A program made the translations under genes and the position numbers. The notes beneath the pieces were generated by a model. That model searched no databases and had not been told where the DNA came from. It worked only from the letters and a program-made list of their open reading frames with translations. From Solibacteraceae bacterium (lineage in GTDB: Bacteria; Acidobacteriota; Terriglobia; Bryobacterales; Bryobacteraceae), in assembly GCA_026984795.1 (NCBI GenBank), contig JALSRK010000050.1:1-64000 (forward strand): a stretch of DNA of 64,000 nucleotides, given 5' to 3'. Shown in pieces: positions 9,001 to 16,727 of the stretch. The first letter of the stretch is position 1, and the number at the start of each line of letters is the position of its first letter.

Positions 9001-9172
9001 GGTCCGGTTCCGGGCCGAGGTGTTCAACGTGACGAACCACCCGAACTTCCAAATCCCCTCGGCGCGCGCTTTGTTCAACCGGGACGGTTCCCGGGTGGGC
9101 AGCGCCGGCCGGATCACCGAGACGGCGACTACATCGAGGCAAATCCAGTTGGCTGTCCGTTGGGAGTTCTGA
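6062..9172 (+). CDS. TonB-dependent receptor with carboxypeptidase-regulatory-like N-terminal domain
   Basis: This 1036-residue outer-membrane receptor imports a ligand using TonB energy. ATG 6062 is preferred over TTG 6056. A signal peptide (about 1-22, ending SEADAQ) is followed by a CarboxypepD_reg-like domain at 25-115 (GSIEGFVRGPDRLPLAGVRV, TDGRGFFAALQLPPGEYSL). The plug domain (115-270) includes the phrases RQNSFRIDGVYVND and YSAQFGRTAGAVFTAVTKTG. The rest is a beta barrel ending in QLAVRWEF with a terminal phenylalanine. This is the OAR/SusC-like acidobacterial type. It sits between the binding-protein gene and the convergent permease/ATPase genes, so it is probably the outer-membrane part of the same uptake path. 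Confidence 0.9.
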   Translation: MRRWQWFLFLILPICFSEADAQITGSIEGFVRGPDRLPLAGVRVEVRRRETGESRTVLTDGRGFFAALQLPPGEYSLQARLAGFRTLVREPIAVAAGRALRVDLQMEIGPRSDEITVEAPAPRVSASVADWGGQISREDLSDLPVNGRDLFELAALKTGVSPAGTARRTTELGLGLHLAVKGARPRQNSFRIDGVYVNDVSSSAPAGAAGVLLGLESVAEINIVSDPYSAQFGRTAGAVFTAVTKTGSNEVHGSVYEYLRNDVLDARNFFDAPSEPIPPLRRNQFGGLISGPLQRNALFFMGNYEAIRQRRGRTHRLVVPNAQARDGILPDTAGGARFVPVAEEIRPYLDLYPLPNGADFGDGTGEFVAQTRPKLSEDFLNSRIDWLVSPALRFGGRYSFSAASSDDPDPLDVFFFDLTSQHHFAGLDMQWVRSPQTVANFRAAFSRIRTDQGIATGPKVTPEMSFVPGQLMGSIEVTGLAPLGGYQARLRPRFYVTNDSQLSADFVRVSGRHTWKAGAGFDRVQLNLNSPLSLGGGYNFTSLEDFLRARPRTGNVMAPGSDAVRGWRLNQFSWFVQDEIRLSSNLSLGLGVRYEFAGVPDEVNGKISTLREPRIDTEVTLGGPLYRNPSKRNFAPRVSLAWSPGGGGKTVIRAGAGIFYDLLGTQDLVIGGVRTPPYFVRLFQFRPTFPDIIEAVSGSRPSRSVDGIEWAVEQPYVVRWQAGIEREISPALALRAGYSGMRGIHLMGQLGNDNPTRPERLPDGRLYFPPDAPRVNPAFARVGVRRSQFNSFYHGFTLGLEGRWGAGLRFQSSYTFSHSIDEISHSVFGDFLNADLMPTMFDYRQNRGNSNFDLRHVWIAAASYRLPGPRNGWGRVLAAGWQLHALARVQSGPWFAPTVGFDRTRLLPSFGDLGQRPDYIGVPGRKLILGDPRQWFDPAAFALPGAGFYGNLGRGTLRGPGLASLDLAVHKLLWGNERHRVRFRAEVFNVTNHPNFQIPSARALFNRDGSRVGSAGRITETATTSRQIQLAVRWEF

Positions 9173-9208
9173 GGCGCGGCGCGGCTCGGATCCGGGGCTG
9201 TTCGGGCG

Positions 9209-10012
9209 CTAGAGGATTCCTTCGGCGTGCGGTTCGTGCCAGGGGGCGAGCTTACGCTCCAGGCGTCTGAGCCCCACCAGCGACGCGATGCCGAGGGCGG
9301 CGGCGGCGAAAACGCCGATGTAGAGTTGCTCTGTGGAAAACGTTTGCCACGCCGTCCAGATCATGTTTCCCAGACCACTGTCGCTGCTGACGATCTCCAC
9401 CGAGATCGTCAGCACGAGAGCCTGGCCGAACGCCAGGCGGATTCCGGTGAAAACCTGGGGGACGGCCGCAGGCAGGTAAACGCGGCGCAGCCGCATCAGC
9501 CGCGTCAGTCCATAGTTCTTCGCCAGCTCGACGTAGTCTTTCTGGATCGACCGGACCGCGTCGAATCCGTGGATCGCCAGCAGCAGGAAGCAACTCAACG
9601 CCGGCACGGCCACACGGGCCGCCTCGTTCACCCCTAAGATCAGCATGAGGATCGGCAAGAGAGTGAGCTTCGGGGTGGCGTAGACGGCGGCGATCAACGG
9701 TTCCAGCGCCTCGTGAAGCCACCGGAAACCGCCCATGACAATGCCGCACGCCAGGCCGGCCAGCGAACCGGCGAGGAACGCGGCCACGGTCCGGTGCAAA
9801 GTCGCGCCGATCTGCGCGCCCAGCTCGCCGCTTGCCGCCATGCGCACCGCTTCCAGGGCCAGCCGCGAAGGGGGAGGAAAGAAGAGCGGGTTGACGTAGT
9901 CCGCCAACGCCAGCGCTTCCCACGCGGCGAGGAGCACGGCGGGGGCGGAAACGAACCGGAGCCACCGGCCGGCGCGCGTCTTCAACCTTTCATGATTTCG
10001 GCGGTTCGGCAT
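9209..10012 (-). CDS. ABC transporter permease, SsuC/TauC type
   Basis: A 267-residue inner-membrane permease. The start chosen is the ATG at 10012 (MPNRRNHERLKTRAGRW); a TTG about 12 codons later, overlapping the ATPase stop, is possible. The BPD_transp_1 fold shows helices near residues 20-40, 80-105, 110-135, 140-165, 200-220 and 235-255. The ATPase-coupling loop reads YGLTRLMRLRRVYLPAAVPQ, followed by VFTGIRLAFGQALVLTISVE, which is close to SsuC/TauC proteins. The gene overlaps the ATPase gene by 31 bp on the same strand and converges on the TonB receptor gene. The nearby SsuA/NMT1-type lipoprotein is its likely partner. Confidence 0.88.
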   Translation of the reverse strand: MPNRRNHERLKTRAGRWLRFVSAPAVLLAAWEALALADYVNPLFFPPPSRLALEAVRMAASGELGAQIGATLHRTVAAFLAGSLAGLACGIVMGGFRWLHEALEPLIAAVYATPKLTLLPILMLILGVNEAARVAVPALSCFLLLAIHGFDAVRSIQKDYVELAKNYGLTRLMRLRRVYLPAAVPQVFTGIRLAFGQALVLTISVEIVSSDSGLGNMIWTAWQTFSTEQLYIGVFAAAALGIASLVGLRRLERKLAPWHEPHAEGIL

Positions 10013-10770
10013 GTTTGCGATCCTTCGAAACCCAGTTGCGCATAGAGGGCGCTCTTCAGCGAGGTAAAAGCCTGCGAGAGCATCATCCCCGCCTCTCTCG
10101 GGCGGGGCAAGCCGACGGAGTATTCGCCGGTCACCGTGCCCGGAGCGGCGCTCAGGACGATGATGCGGTCGCTCAGCAGGATCGCCTCGTCCACGTCGTG
10201 GGTGACGAACACCACGTTGCACCGCCGTTCCTGCCACAGCGCCAAGAGCTCGTGCTGCAGTTTCAAGCGTGTCTGGGCGTCAAGGGCAGCGAACGGTTCG
10301 TCCATCAGCAGCACGTCCGGAGCGCACAGAAAGCTGCGGGCGACGGCCACCCGCTGCTTCATTCCGAGGGAAAGCTGATGCGGGTAGGCCCGCTCACGGC
10401 CGCCGAGTCCCAGCCGCGCCAGAAGGCGGCGGGCGCGCTCTTCTCTGGCCCGTTTCGGCACCCCCTGCGCTTCCAAGCCCAACGCGGCGTTCTCGAGCAC
10501 CGTGAGCCACGGCAGCACGCCGTGTTCTTGGAAAACCATCAGGATCCGGGGCGGGCGGTCACCGCCCCCACACTCGTACGAGACTTTTCCCGAATGGACC
10601 CGCTCGAGGCCGGCCAGGCAGCGCAGCAGAGTGGTCTTGCCGCATCCGCTCGGCCCGATGACGGCGACGAATTCGCCTTCGCCGACCGTGAAGGAGACGT
10701 TCCGCAGCGCGGGAATCGGGCAATTGCGACGGCCGAAGGAGACGGACAGATTCGAGCACGTCAGCCGCAT
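9982..10770 (-). CDS. ABC transporter ATP-binding protein, SsuB/TauB type
   Basis: A 262-residue ATPase starting at ATG 10770 (MRLTCSNLSVSFG) with GGAAG upstream as ribosome site. It has Walker A GPSGCGKTT, Q-loop MVFQEHGVLPWLTVLEN, signature LSLGMKQRVAVARSF, Walker B VLLMDEPFAALDAQTR and the switch His in VTHDVDEA. The variant signature LSLGM and the E-H-G-V-L-P-W Q-loop are typical of the nitrate/sulfonate/taurine ATPases. It is the first gene of a two-gene minus-strand operon with the overlapping permease gene. Confidence 0.92.
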   Translation of the reverse strand: MRLTCSNLSVSFGRRNCPIPALRNVSFTVGEGEFVAVIGPSGCGKTTLLRCLAGLERVHSGKVSYECGGGDRPPRILMVFQEHGVLPWLTVLENAALGLEAQGVPKRAREERARRLLARLGLGGRERAYPHQLSLGMKQRVAVARSFLCAPDVLLMDEPFAALDAQTRLKLQHELLALWQERRCNVVFVTHDVDEAILLSDRIIVLSAAPGTVTGEYSVGLPRPREAGMMLSQAFTSLKSALYAQLGFEGSQTCRTAEIMKG

Positions 10771-10977
10771 GGAGCTTCCGGTGTCAGTCGATCGGCAAGG
10801 CGGCGGACCGGCGCCCGCCCACAGCGCCCTGCACGAGTATACAGGCCCGTTCTCGAGTCCGCAAACAGTCGGCCGCTTGGCCGCCCACACGCTCGAGAGC
10901 CGCTCGTTGAGGCTCCCGATGCCCGCGGCGCCGAGGGGCTGGCCCGCGCCGGCAACCCTGAGCGGAATGGGCCGGGT

Positions 10978-10986
10978 TGCTATAAT
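10978..10986 (+). promoter_or_regulatory. Extended -10 promoter of the ispH-hopanoid operon
   Basis: TGCTATAAT is a perfect extended -10 element. It ends 8 nt before the ATG at 10995, so the transcript would begin at or within two or three bases of the start codon (leaderless). No ribosome-binding site precedes that ATG, which agrees. The gap from 10771 to 10977 otherwise shows no gene. Confidence 0.6.
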
Positions 10987-10994
10987 CTAATTCT

Positions 10995-11990
10995 ATGAAT
11001 CACTTACGCTCCGGGTGTGAGGGGGGCCCGGGCAAGAGGGTGATCCTGTTGAACCCGCGGGGCTTCTGCGCCGGTGTGGTGAGGGCGATCGACATCGTCC
11101 GGATTGCCCTGGAGATGTTCGGCCCCCCGATCTACGTTCGCAAGGAAATCGTCCACAACCGCTACGTAGTGGACGAGCTGCGTGCGGCGGGCGCCGTGTT
11201 CATCGATGAGCTTTCCCAGGTTCCCGAAGGCGCCCGGCTCATCTTCAGCGCCCACGGGGTCTCCCCGGCGGTGCGCGAAGAGGCGCGGGAACGCAAGCTC
11301 CGGGTGATCGACGCCACTTGTCCCCTGGTCACCAAGGTACACCTGGAGGCGGTGCGGTTCGCCAGGAACGGATACACGATCGTCCTCATCGGCCACCGGG
11401 AGCACGACGAGGTGGTCGGGACTCTAGGCGAAGCGCCCGAATCCACGGTCGTGGTTTCGAACGAGGAAGACGTGCGGCGCCTGGAGGTTCCGGACCCGGA
11501 GAAGATCGGCTACCTCACGCAAACGACGCTGAGTCTGGACGAAACGGCGGGCATCATCCGCGAGTTGCGGCGTCGCTTCCCCGCCATCGAAGGTCCGCCG
11601 GCCTCCGATATTTGTTACGCCACGCAGAACCGGCAGGAAGCAGTGAAAGAGGTGGCTCCGGAGTGTGATCTTCTGCTCGTGGTGGGTTCCCGCAACAGCT
11701 CGAACTCGCGGCGACTGGTGGAAGTTGCCCGAAACGCCGGCGCCCGGTCCTCGTACCTGATCGACGACGCCAGCGAGATTCAGGCCCGCTGGCTGGAGGA
11801 TTGCCGGGTGGTGGGCGTTACCGCGGGCGCTTCAGCTCCCGAGCACCTGGTGGAAGAAGTGCTCACCGCGCTGGCCGAGCGCGGCTTCATCGATACCGAG
11901 ACCCGCACCGTGCGGGAGGAGGACGTTCACTTTGCCCTGCCTCCCGAGCTTGCGAGCGATGAGAAAGCCGTAACGATCAGCCGCACATGA
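10995..11990 (+). CDS. ispH: 4-hydroxy-3-methylbut-2-enyl diphosphate reductase (IspH/LytB)
   Basis: The last enzyme of the MEP isoprenoid pathway, an iron-sulfur reductase that makes IPP and DMAPP from HMBPP. The three cluster cysteines are at C25 (NPRGFCAGV), C109 (DATCPLV) and C207 (DICYATQNRQ). The motif SRNSSNSRRL and the C-terminal GVTAGASAPEHLV are also family hallmarks. At 331 residues it has about 15 extra N-terminal residues compared with E. coli IspH; GTG 11040 would give the shorter form. Its stop overlaps the start of the squalene-hopene cyclase gene, so C5 precursor supply is coupled to hopanoid synthesis in one operon. Confidence 0.96.
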   Translation: MNHLRSGCEGGPGKRVILLNPRGFCAGVVRAIDIVRIALEMFGPPIYVRKEIVHNRYVVDELRAAGAVFIDELSQVPEGARLIFSAHGVSPAVREEARERKLRVIDATCPLVTKVHLEAVRFARNGYTIVLIGHREHDEVVGTLGEAPESTVVVSNEEDVRRLEVPDPEKIGYLTQTTLSLDETAGIIRELRRRFPAIEGPPASDICYATQNRQEAVKEVAPECDLLLVVGSRNSSNSRRLVEVARNAGARSSYLIDDASEIQARWLEDCRVVGVTAGASAPEHLVEEVLTALAERGFIDTETRTVREEDVHFALPPELASDEKAVTISRT

Positions 11991-13903
11991 GTGTTCCAGT
12001 TCCAGTTACCGGCTCTCCGGCGATTGAAGTCGAACGGGCGATCGAGCGGGCCGCCCACTCTCTGGTCGCTCAGCGGCACACCGACGGGCACTGGTGCGCC
12101 GAGCTGACCTCCGATTCGACGCTCGAGTCTGATTTCATCCTGCTCGAACTGTGGCAGCACCCGCCGGCGGGCGGCCGGTGGAACCATCCGGCGCCGGACC
12201 TCATCCGGAAGGCTGCTTCGGCGATTCTCGACCGGCAGCTCCCGGACGGGGGCTTCTGGATCTATCCCGGCGGACCCGCTGACGTGAGCGCCACGGTGAA
12301 GGCCTACTTCGCACTGAAGCTTGCCGGGCTGTCGCCGGATGATGCGCGGATGCGAGCCGCCCGCGAGCGAATTCTGGAACTGGGCGGCCTGCAGGCCGCG
12401 AACAGCTACGTCAAGATCAATCTGAGTTTGTTCGGTCTCTACCCGCGCGAGCACGTCCCTTCGGTGCCCCCGGAGATGATGCTCATGCCCGGGGAGTTCA
12501 TCTACCAGATGTCGTCTTGGACGCGGACCATCGTCATCCCCCTGGCCATCGTCCAGGCCTTGACCGAGCGGCGCCCGGTTCCGGAGGGCTTCACCTTGCA
12601 AGAGCTGTTTCACCCGGACCGGAGTGTGCGGCTGGCCCGGGGTGGTGAAACGGGGTGGAAACGCTTCTGGCTCTTCGGCGACCGGCTGTTGAAGCGCTGG
12701 GAGCGCCGCGCGCCGGCCGCCTTCCGGCGGGTGGCGCTGCGCCGGGCCGAGCAGTGGCTCTTGGAGCATTTGGAAGACTCCGACGGCCTCGGGGCCATCT
12801 ACCCAGCCATGATGTACGCCGTCATGGCCCTGGATGCTCTCGGCTACCGGCGTGAGGATCCGGTGCGGGCCGAGGCCGAGCGCCAGTTCTACCGGCTCAT
12901 GGTGAACGACGGCGAGCGGTTCTTCTTTCAGCCGTGCTTCTCGCCCGTCTGGGACACGGCCATCGCCGCGTTCGCCATCGCCCAGGCCGACCCGGTTCGG
13001 GCCGGGAGCCTGCGGGCGACGGCCGACTGGCTGCTGAGCAAGGAGGTGCGCCGGCGGGGCGACTGGGCGGTGAAGCGCCCCAAGGCAGAGCCTGGCGGCT
13101 GGTACTTCGAGTTCGCCAACGAGTTCTACCCCGATATCGACGACACGGCGATGGTGCTGCTGGCGTTGCGCCGGCTCGAGGCCTCCGATCCGGCCCGCAA
13201 ACAGGCGGCGGTGGACCGGGCCATCGCCTGGCTGCTGGCGATGCAGTCGAAAGACGGCGGCTGGGCGGCCTTCGACGCCGACAACAACTGGCGGCCGCTG
13301 GCCGAGGTGCCCTTCGCCGACCACAACGCCATGCTCGACCCCACCTGCCCGGACATCACCGGCCGGGTCATCGAAGCCCTGTGCGCTTGGGGATTGCGCG
13401 ATCACCCGGCGGTCGGGCGGGGCGTCGAGTATCTGCTCGCCGCCCAGCGGCTCGACGGAAGCTGGTACGGCCGCTGGGGGGTGAACCACATCTACGGGAC
13501 GTTCCTGGCCCTGCGCGGCCTGCGGGCGGCCGGCGTGGATCCGAACGAAGCTTCGGTCCTGCGGGCCGCCGAGTGGCTCCGCTCGGTCCAGAACGCCGAC
13601 GGCGGCTGGGGTGAGAGCTGCGCCAGCTACGACGAGGGCGAGTTCGTCCCGGCCCCGAGCACCGCGTCCCAGACGGCCTGGGCGGTGCTCGGGCTGCTGG
13701 CGGCGGGGGACTTGCGCAGCGAGAGTGCGCACAACGGCGTTCGGTATCTGCTCGAGACGCAGAACGCCACGGGTGCCTGGGACGAAGACCTGGCCACGGG
13801 GACCGGGTTCCCGCGGGTCTTCTACCTGACCTATCACCTTTACCGTCACTACTTCCCGCTGCTGGCGCTCGCCGAGTACCGGCGGACGAACGGGGAAACC
13901 TGA
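11987..13903 (+). CDS. shc: Squalene-hopene cyclase
   Basis: A 638-residue peripheral membrane triterpene cyclase that folds squalene into hopene and hopanol. The catalytic proton-donor motif is D383-I-D-D386, and QW repeats are seen at several sites (for example QSKDGGWAAFD and QNADGGWGES). The length matches bacterial cyclases, such as the Alicyclobacillus enzyme with its motif near residue 374-377. The substrate-channel segment GSWYGRWGVNHIYGT is typical. The ATG overlaps the ispH stop by 4 bp and the next gene follows after 12 bp, so it lies inside the hopanoid operon. Confidence 0.96.
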   Translation: MSVPVPVTGSPAIEVERAIERAAHSLVAQRHTDGHWCAELTSDSTLESDFILLELWQHPPAGGRWNHPAPDLIRKAASAILDRQLPDGGFWIYPGGPADVSATVKAYFALKLAGLSPDDARMRAARERILELGGLQAANSYVKINLSLFGLYPREHVPSVPPEMMLMPGEFIYQMSSWTRTIVIPLAIVQALTERRPVPEGFTLQELFHPDRSVRLARGGETGWKRFWLFGDRLLKRWERRAPAAFRRVALRRAEQWLLEHLEDSDGLGAIYPAMMYAVMALDALGYRREDPVRAEAERQFYRLMVNDGERFFFQPCFSPVWDTAIAAFAIAQADPVRAGSLRATADWLLSKEVRRRGDWAVKRPKAEPGGWYFEFANEFYPDIDDTAMVLLALRRLEASDPARKQAAVDRAIAWLLAMQSKDGGWAAFDADNNWRPLAEVPFADHNAMLDPTCPDITGRVIEALCAWGLRDHPAVGRGVEYLLAAQRLDGSWYGRWGVNHIYGTFLALRGLRAAGVDPNEASVLRAAEWLRSVQNADGGWGESCASYDEGEFVPAPSTASQTAWAVLGLLAAGDLRSESAHNGVRYLLETQNATGAWDEDLATGTGFPRVFYLTYHLYRHYFPLLALAEYRRTNGET

Positions 13904-13915
13904 GAGGAGGGCGCA

Positions 13916-15028
13916 ATGAGGTTCCCACTGTCGATGACCCTGGGCATGGCGGTCTACATCGCCCGCAACCGGCTCCGGCCGCGCCGCGAGTGGCAGCTCG
14001 ACCGGGCCGAGTCCACCAACGGGGACAACCCGTTCCACATCCTCCCGGCCACGGCTTCGAACAACGGCAAACGGAAGCCGCACCCGTTGCTCCACAAACG
14101 CTTCCCGCTCGTACTGATGCTCGAGCCGCTGCACGCGTGCAATCTGACGTGCACCGGGTGCGGCCGCATCCGCGAATACGAAGACACGATCACCGAGCGG
14201 CTCAGCGTAGAGCAGTGCCTCCACGCCGTCGAGGAATGCGGCGCCCCCATCGTCTCGATCTGCGGCGGCGAGCCGCTGCTTCATCCCGACATGGGCCGCA
14301 TCTGCGCGGGGATCCTGGAGCGCGGCCGGCACATCTACCTGTGCACCAACGGGATGTTCATCGAGAGGAAGCTCTCCGAGTACCGGCCGGACCCGAAGTT
14401 CTTCTTCAACGTGCACCTCGACGGCCTGGAGGAGACGCACGATCGCGCCGTCGAAAAGGAAGGCGTCTTCCGCGAGGCCGTGGCCGGCATCAAAGCGGCC
14501 AAGGCGGCGGGTTTCAAAGTCACCACCAACACTACGGTCTACAAGGAGACCGACATGGCCGAGATCGCCGAGCTGTTCGAGTACCTCAAACAGTTCGGCG
14601 TGGACGGCCACATGCTTTCGCCCGCCTACGGCTATTCGGCGGTGAACGACCGGGAGATCTTCATGACGCGCGAGGACGTCTACGAGAAGTTTCGGGTCAT
14701 CCACGAGCTGGCGCGGAGGTACCCGGTGAACACCACGCCCGTCTACCAGGACTTCCTCAAGGGCGAGCGCGAGCTGCCCTGCACGGCCTGGGGCAACCCG
14801 ACGTACAACGTCCGGGGCTGGAAGGCCCCCTGCTACCTGATCACCGACGCGCATTACGAAACTTTCGAGGAGCTGATGACGAAGACCCCGTGGGAGAACT
14901 ACGGCCCGGGTAACGACGTCCGCTGCGAACATTGCATGGTTCACTGCGGCTATGAACCTTCGGCCGCGCTAGGGATCAATGCCAAGCCGACTGACGGATT
15001 CCGATTGCTGAGTTGGGCGCTGAGGTGA
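13916..15028 (+). CDS. hpnH: Adenosylhopane synthase, radical SAM protein HpnH
   Basis: HpnH starts the C35 side chain by joining the 5'-deoxyadenosyl radical of SAM to diploptene, giving adenosylhopane. The radical SAM cluster motif C75-x3-C79-x2-C82 (HACNLTCTGCGR) is intact, followed by SICGGEPLLHPD. The N-terminus MRFPLSMTLGMAVYIARNR is the family's usual amphipathic start, and the C-terminus carries further cysteines (CEHCMVHCGYEPSA). The length of 370 residues fits the family. A GAGAGGAGGG ribosome site lies just before the ATG. It lies between shc and hpnA. Confidence 0.95.
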   Translation: MRFPLSMTLGMAVYIARNRLRPRREWQLDRAESTNGDNPFHILPATASNNGKRKPHPLLHKRFPLVLMLEPLHACNLTCTGCGRIREYEDTITERLSVEQCLHAVEECGAPIVSICGGEPLLHPDMGRICAGILERGRHIYLCTNGMFIERKLSEYRPDPKFFFNVHLDGLEETHDRAVEKEGVFREAVAGIKAAKAAGFKVTTNTTVYKETDMAEIAELFEYLKQFGVDGHMLSPAYGYSAVNDREIFMTREDVYEKFRVIHELARRYPVNTTPVYQDFLKGERELPCTAWGNPTYNVRGWKAPCYLITDAHYETFEELMTKTPWENYGPGNDVRCEHCMVHCGYEPSAALGINAKPTDGFRLLSWALR

Positions 15029-15038
15029 CCAGCGAGCT

Positions 15039-16016
15039 GTGAAACCCATTCTGGTGACAGGCGCTACCGGCTTTGTGGGCTGGCACGTGGCGCGTAAGCT
15101 GCTGGATCGCGGGGCTCGCGTACGCATCCTGGTCCGCGACCCCGGCCGGGTCCGGGAACTCGAGGGGGCCGAGGTCGTCCAGGGGGATCTGCGGGAACCC
15201 GAGAGCCTCGCTCCGGCCGTGGCCGGCTGTGAAGCGGTTTACCACGTCGCTGCCGACTACCGGCTCTGGGTTCGCGATGCGCGCGAGATGTTCGCCTCCA
15301 ACGTCGCGGGCACGCGGAACATCCTGGACGCCGCGCGGCGGGCGGGGGCCGAACGCGTCGTCTATACCAGCACCGTGGGCTGTATCGGCATCCCGCCGGG
15401 CGGCGTCGGAGACGAGCGGACTCCGGTGAGCGAACGAGACATGACGGGCGCCTACAAGTTGTCGAAGTTCCGCGCCGAGCGGGTCGCGCTGGAATTCGCC
15501 GAGACAGGCTTCCCGGTGGTGATCGTCAACCCCACCGCGCCGGTGGGCGACCACGACTTCAAGCCGACGCCTACCGGCAAGATCATCGTCGACTACCTTC
15601 GGGGCGCCATGCCGGCCTATCTGGACACCGGGCTGAACCTGGTGGACGTCGCCGATGTGGCCGAGGGGCATCTGCTTGCCTGCGAGCGGGGCAGGGCTGG
15701 TGACCGTTATATCCTCGGATGCCGGAACATGACTCTGGCGCAGATCTTCCAGACGCTCGAGCGGCTCAGCGGCATCGCGGCGCCCCGGCGGCGCGTCCCT
15801 TACGCGTTGGCGTATGCCGCCGGAGCGGTGACGACGGCTGCGGCCCGGCTGACCGGCGGCGAGCCGCGCGCGCCGCTCGATGCGGTGCGCATGGCGCGGA
15901 AAAAGATGTTCGTTTCCCACGAGAAGGCCACGCGTGAGTTGGGCTATTCTCCGGGTCCGGTCGAAGACGCCCTCAGGCGCGCCGTGGAGTGGTTTCGCAG
16001 GAACGGGTATTGCTGA
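15039..16016 (+). CDS. hpnA: Hopanoid-associated sugar epimerase/reductase HpnA
   Basis: A 325-residue short-chain extended dehydrogenase of the HpnA family, found in hopanoid clusters; its exact reaction has not been firmly assigned. The Rossmann motif TGATGFVGWHVA is at the N-terminus, and the catalytic pair is Y139-x3-K143 (YKLSK). The substrate loop VIVNPTAPVGDHDFKPTPTG is characteristic of HpnA. The start is GTG 15039, directly after the hpnH stop; no better start exists in this frame. The gene is followed immediately (TGA then GTG) by hpnG. Confidence 0.9.
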   Translation: MKPILVTGATGFVGWHVARKLLDRGARVRILVRDPGRVRELEGAEVVQGDLREPESLAPAVAGCEAVYHVAADYRLWVRDAREMFASNVAGTRNILDAARRAGAERVVYTSTVGCIGIPPGGVGDERTPVSERDMTGAYKLSKFRAERVALEFAETGFPVVIVNPTAPVGDHDFKPTPTGKIIVDYLRGAMPAYLDTGLNLVDVADVAEGHLLACERGRAGDRYILGCRNMTLAQIFQTLERLSGIAAPRRRVPYALAYAAGAVTTAAARLTGGEPRAPLDAVRMARKKMFVSHEKATRELGYSPGPVEDALRRAVEWFRRNGYC

Positions 16017-16724
16017 GTGCCGCAGAGGACCGTATTGTTCGTGGCGGCCCAGGAAAGGGAATTCCGGGGGCTGCTGCGCCGCTCGGATCCGCCCGAAGCC
16101 TTACAATGGCCAGTGGACTACAGCGTCCGCCTCCGGCGGCCCGGAGCCGACTGGTTCCTGGTGGCCAACGGCGCCGGGCGGGGCCGGGCGGCCGAGGCTC
16201 TTCGCGCGGCGCTGGCCCGGGAACGCTGCGACGCCATTGTCAGCACCGGTTTCTGCGGCGGACTCGACCCGGCGTTGGAGCCGGGAGCGATTGTCGCCGC
16301 CACCTGGATCCATTTGGAGAGCGGCGAGGCCGTCGCTCACGCCGAGCGGCCGCCGGCGCGATGCCGGATCGCCGCCGGGCCGCTGGTGACCGTGGATCGC
16401 GTGGCGCTGACGGCGCTCGAAAAGGAGCGGCTGCGAAAACGCGGGTTTCTGGCCGCCGACATGGAGGCGGCCGGTGTCGCGGCAGGCCTTCCTCCGGGAA
16501 GCCGCCTCTATTGCATCCGGGCGGTTACCGACACGGCTGAAGAGACATTGCGAATCGATCTGAACGAGGCCCGGGACGCTGTGGGGCGCATCGACGACGC
16601 CTTGGTGGTGCGCTGCGCGCTGCGGCGCCCGTTTCGAGGCATTCCCGAGCTCTGGAGGCTGTTCCGCCGGAGCCGGCTGGCGGCCCGGCGTCTCGGCGAG
16701 TTCTTTGCCGAATGTGAGTTCTGA
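16017..16724 (+). CDS. hpnG: Hopanoid-associated phosphorylase/nucleosidase HpnG
   Basis: HpnG removes adenine from adenosylhopane to give ribosylhopane (or its phosphate). This 235-residue protein has the purine-nucleoside phosphorylase/MTA nucleosidase fold: FVAAQEREF at the N-terminus, the glycine-rich GAGRGRAAEALR, STGFCGGLDP, and the substrate-binding FLAADMEAAGVAA, which corresponds to the (V/A)-x-x-M-E-x-x-(A/G) motif of the family. The GTG start directly abuts the hpnA stop. Divergence from nucleosidases acting on soluble nucleosides is expected, and the operon position makes HpnG the best reading. Confidence 0.85.
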   Translation: MPQRTVLFVAAQEREFRGLLRRSDPPEALQWPVDYSVRLRRPGADWFLVANGAGRGRAAEALRAALARERCDAIVSTGFCGGLDPALEPGAIVAATWIHLESGEAVAHAERPPARCRIAAGPLVTVDRVALTALEKERLRKRGFLAADMEAAGVAAGLPPGSRLYCIRAVTDTAEETLRIDLNEARDAVGRIDDALVVRCALRRPFRGIPELWRLFRRSRLAARRLGEFFAECEF

Positions 16725-16727
16725 GTC

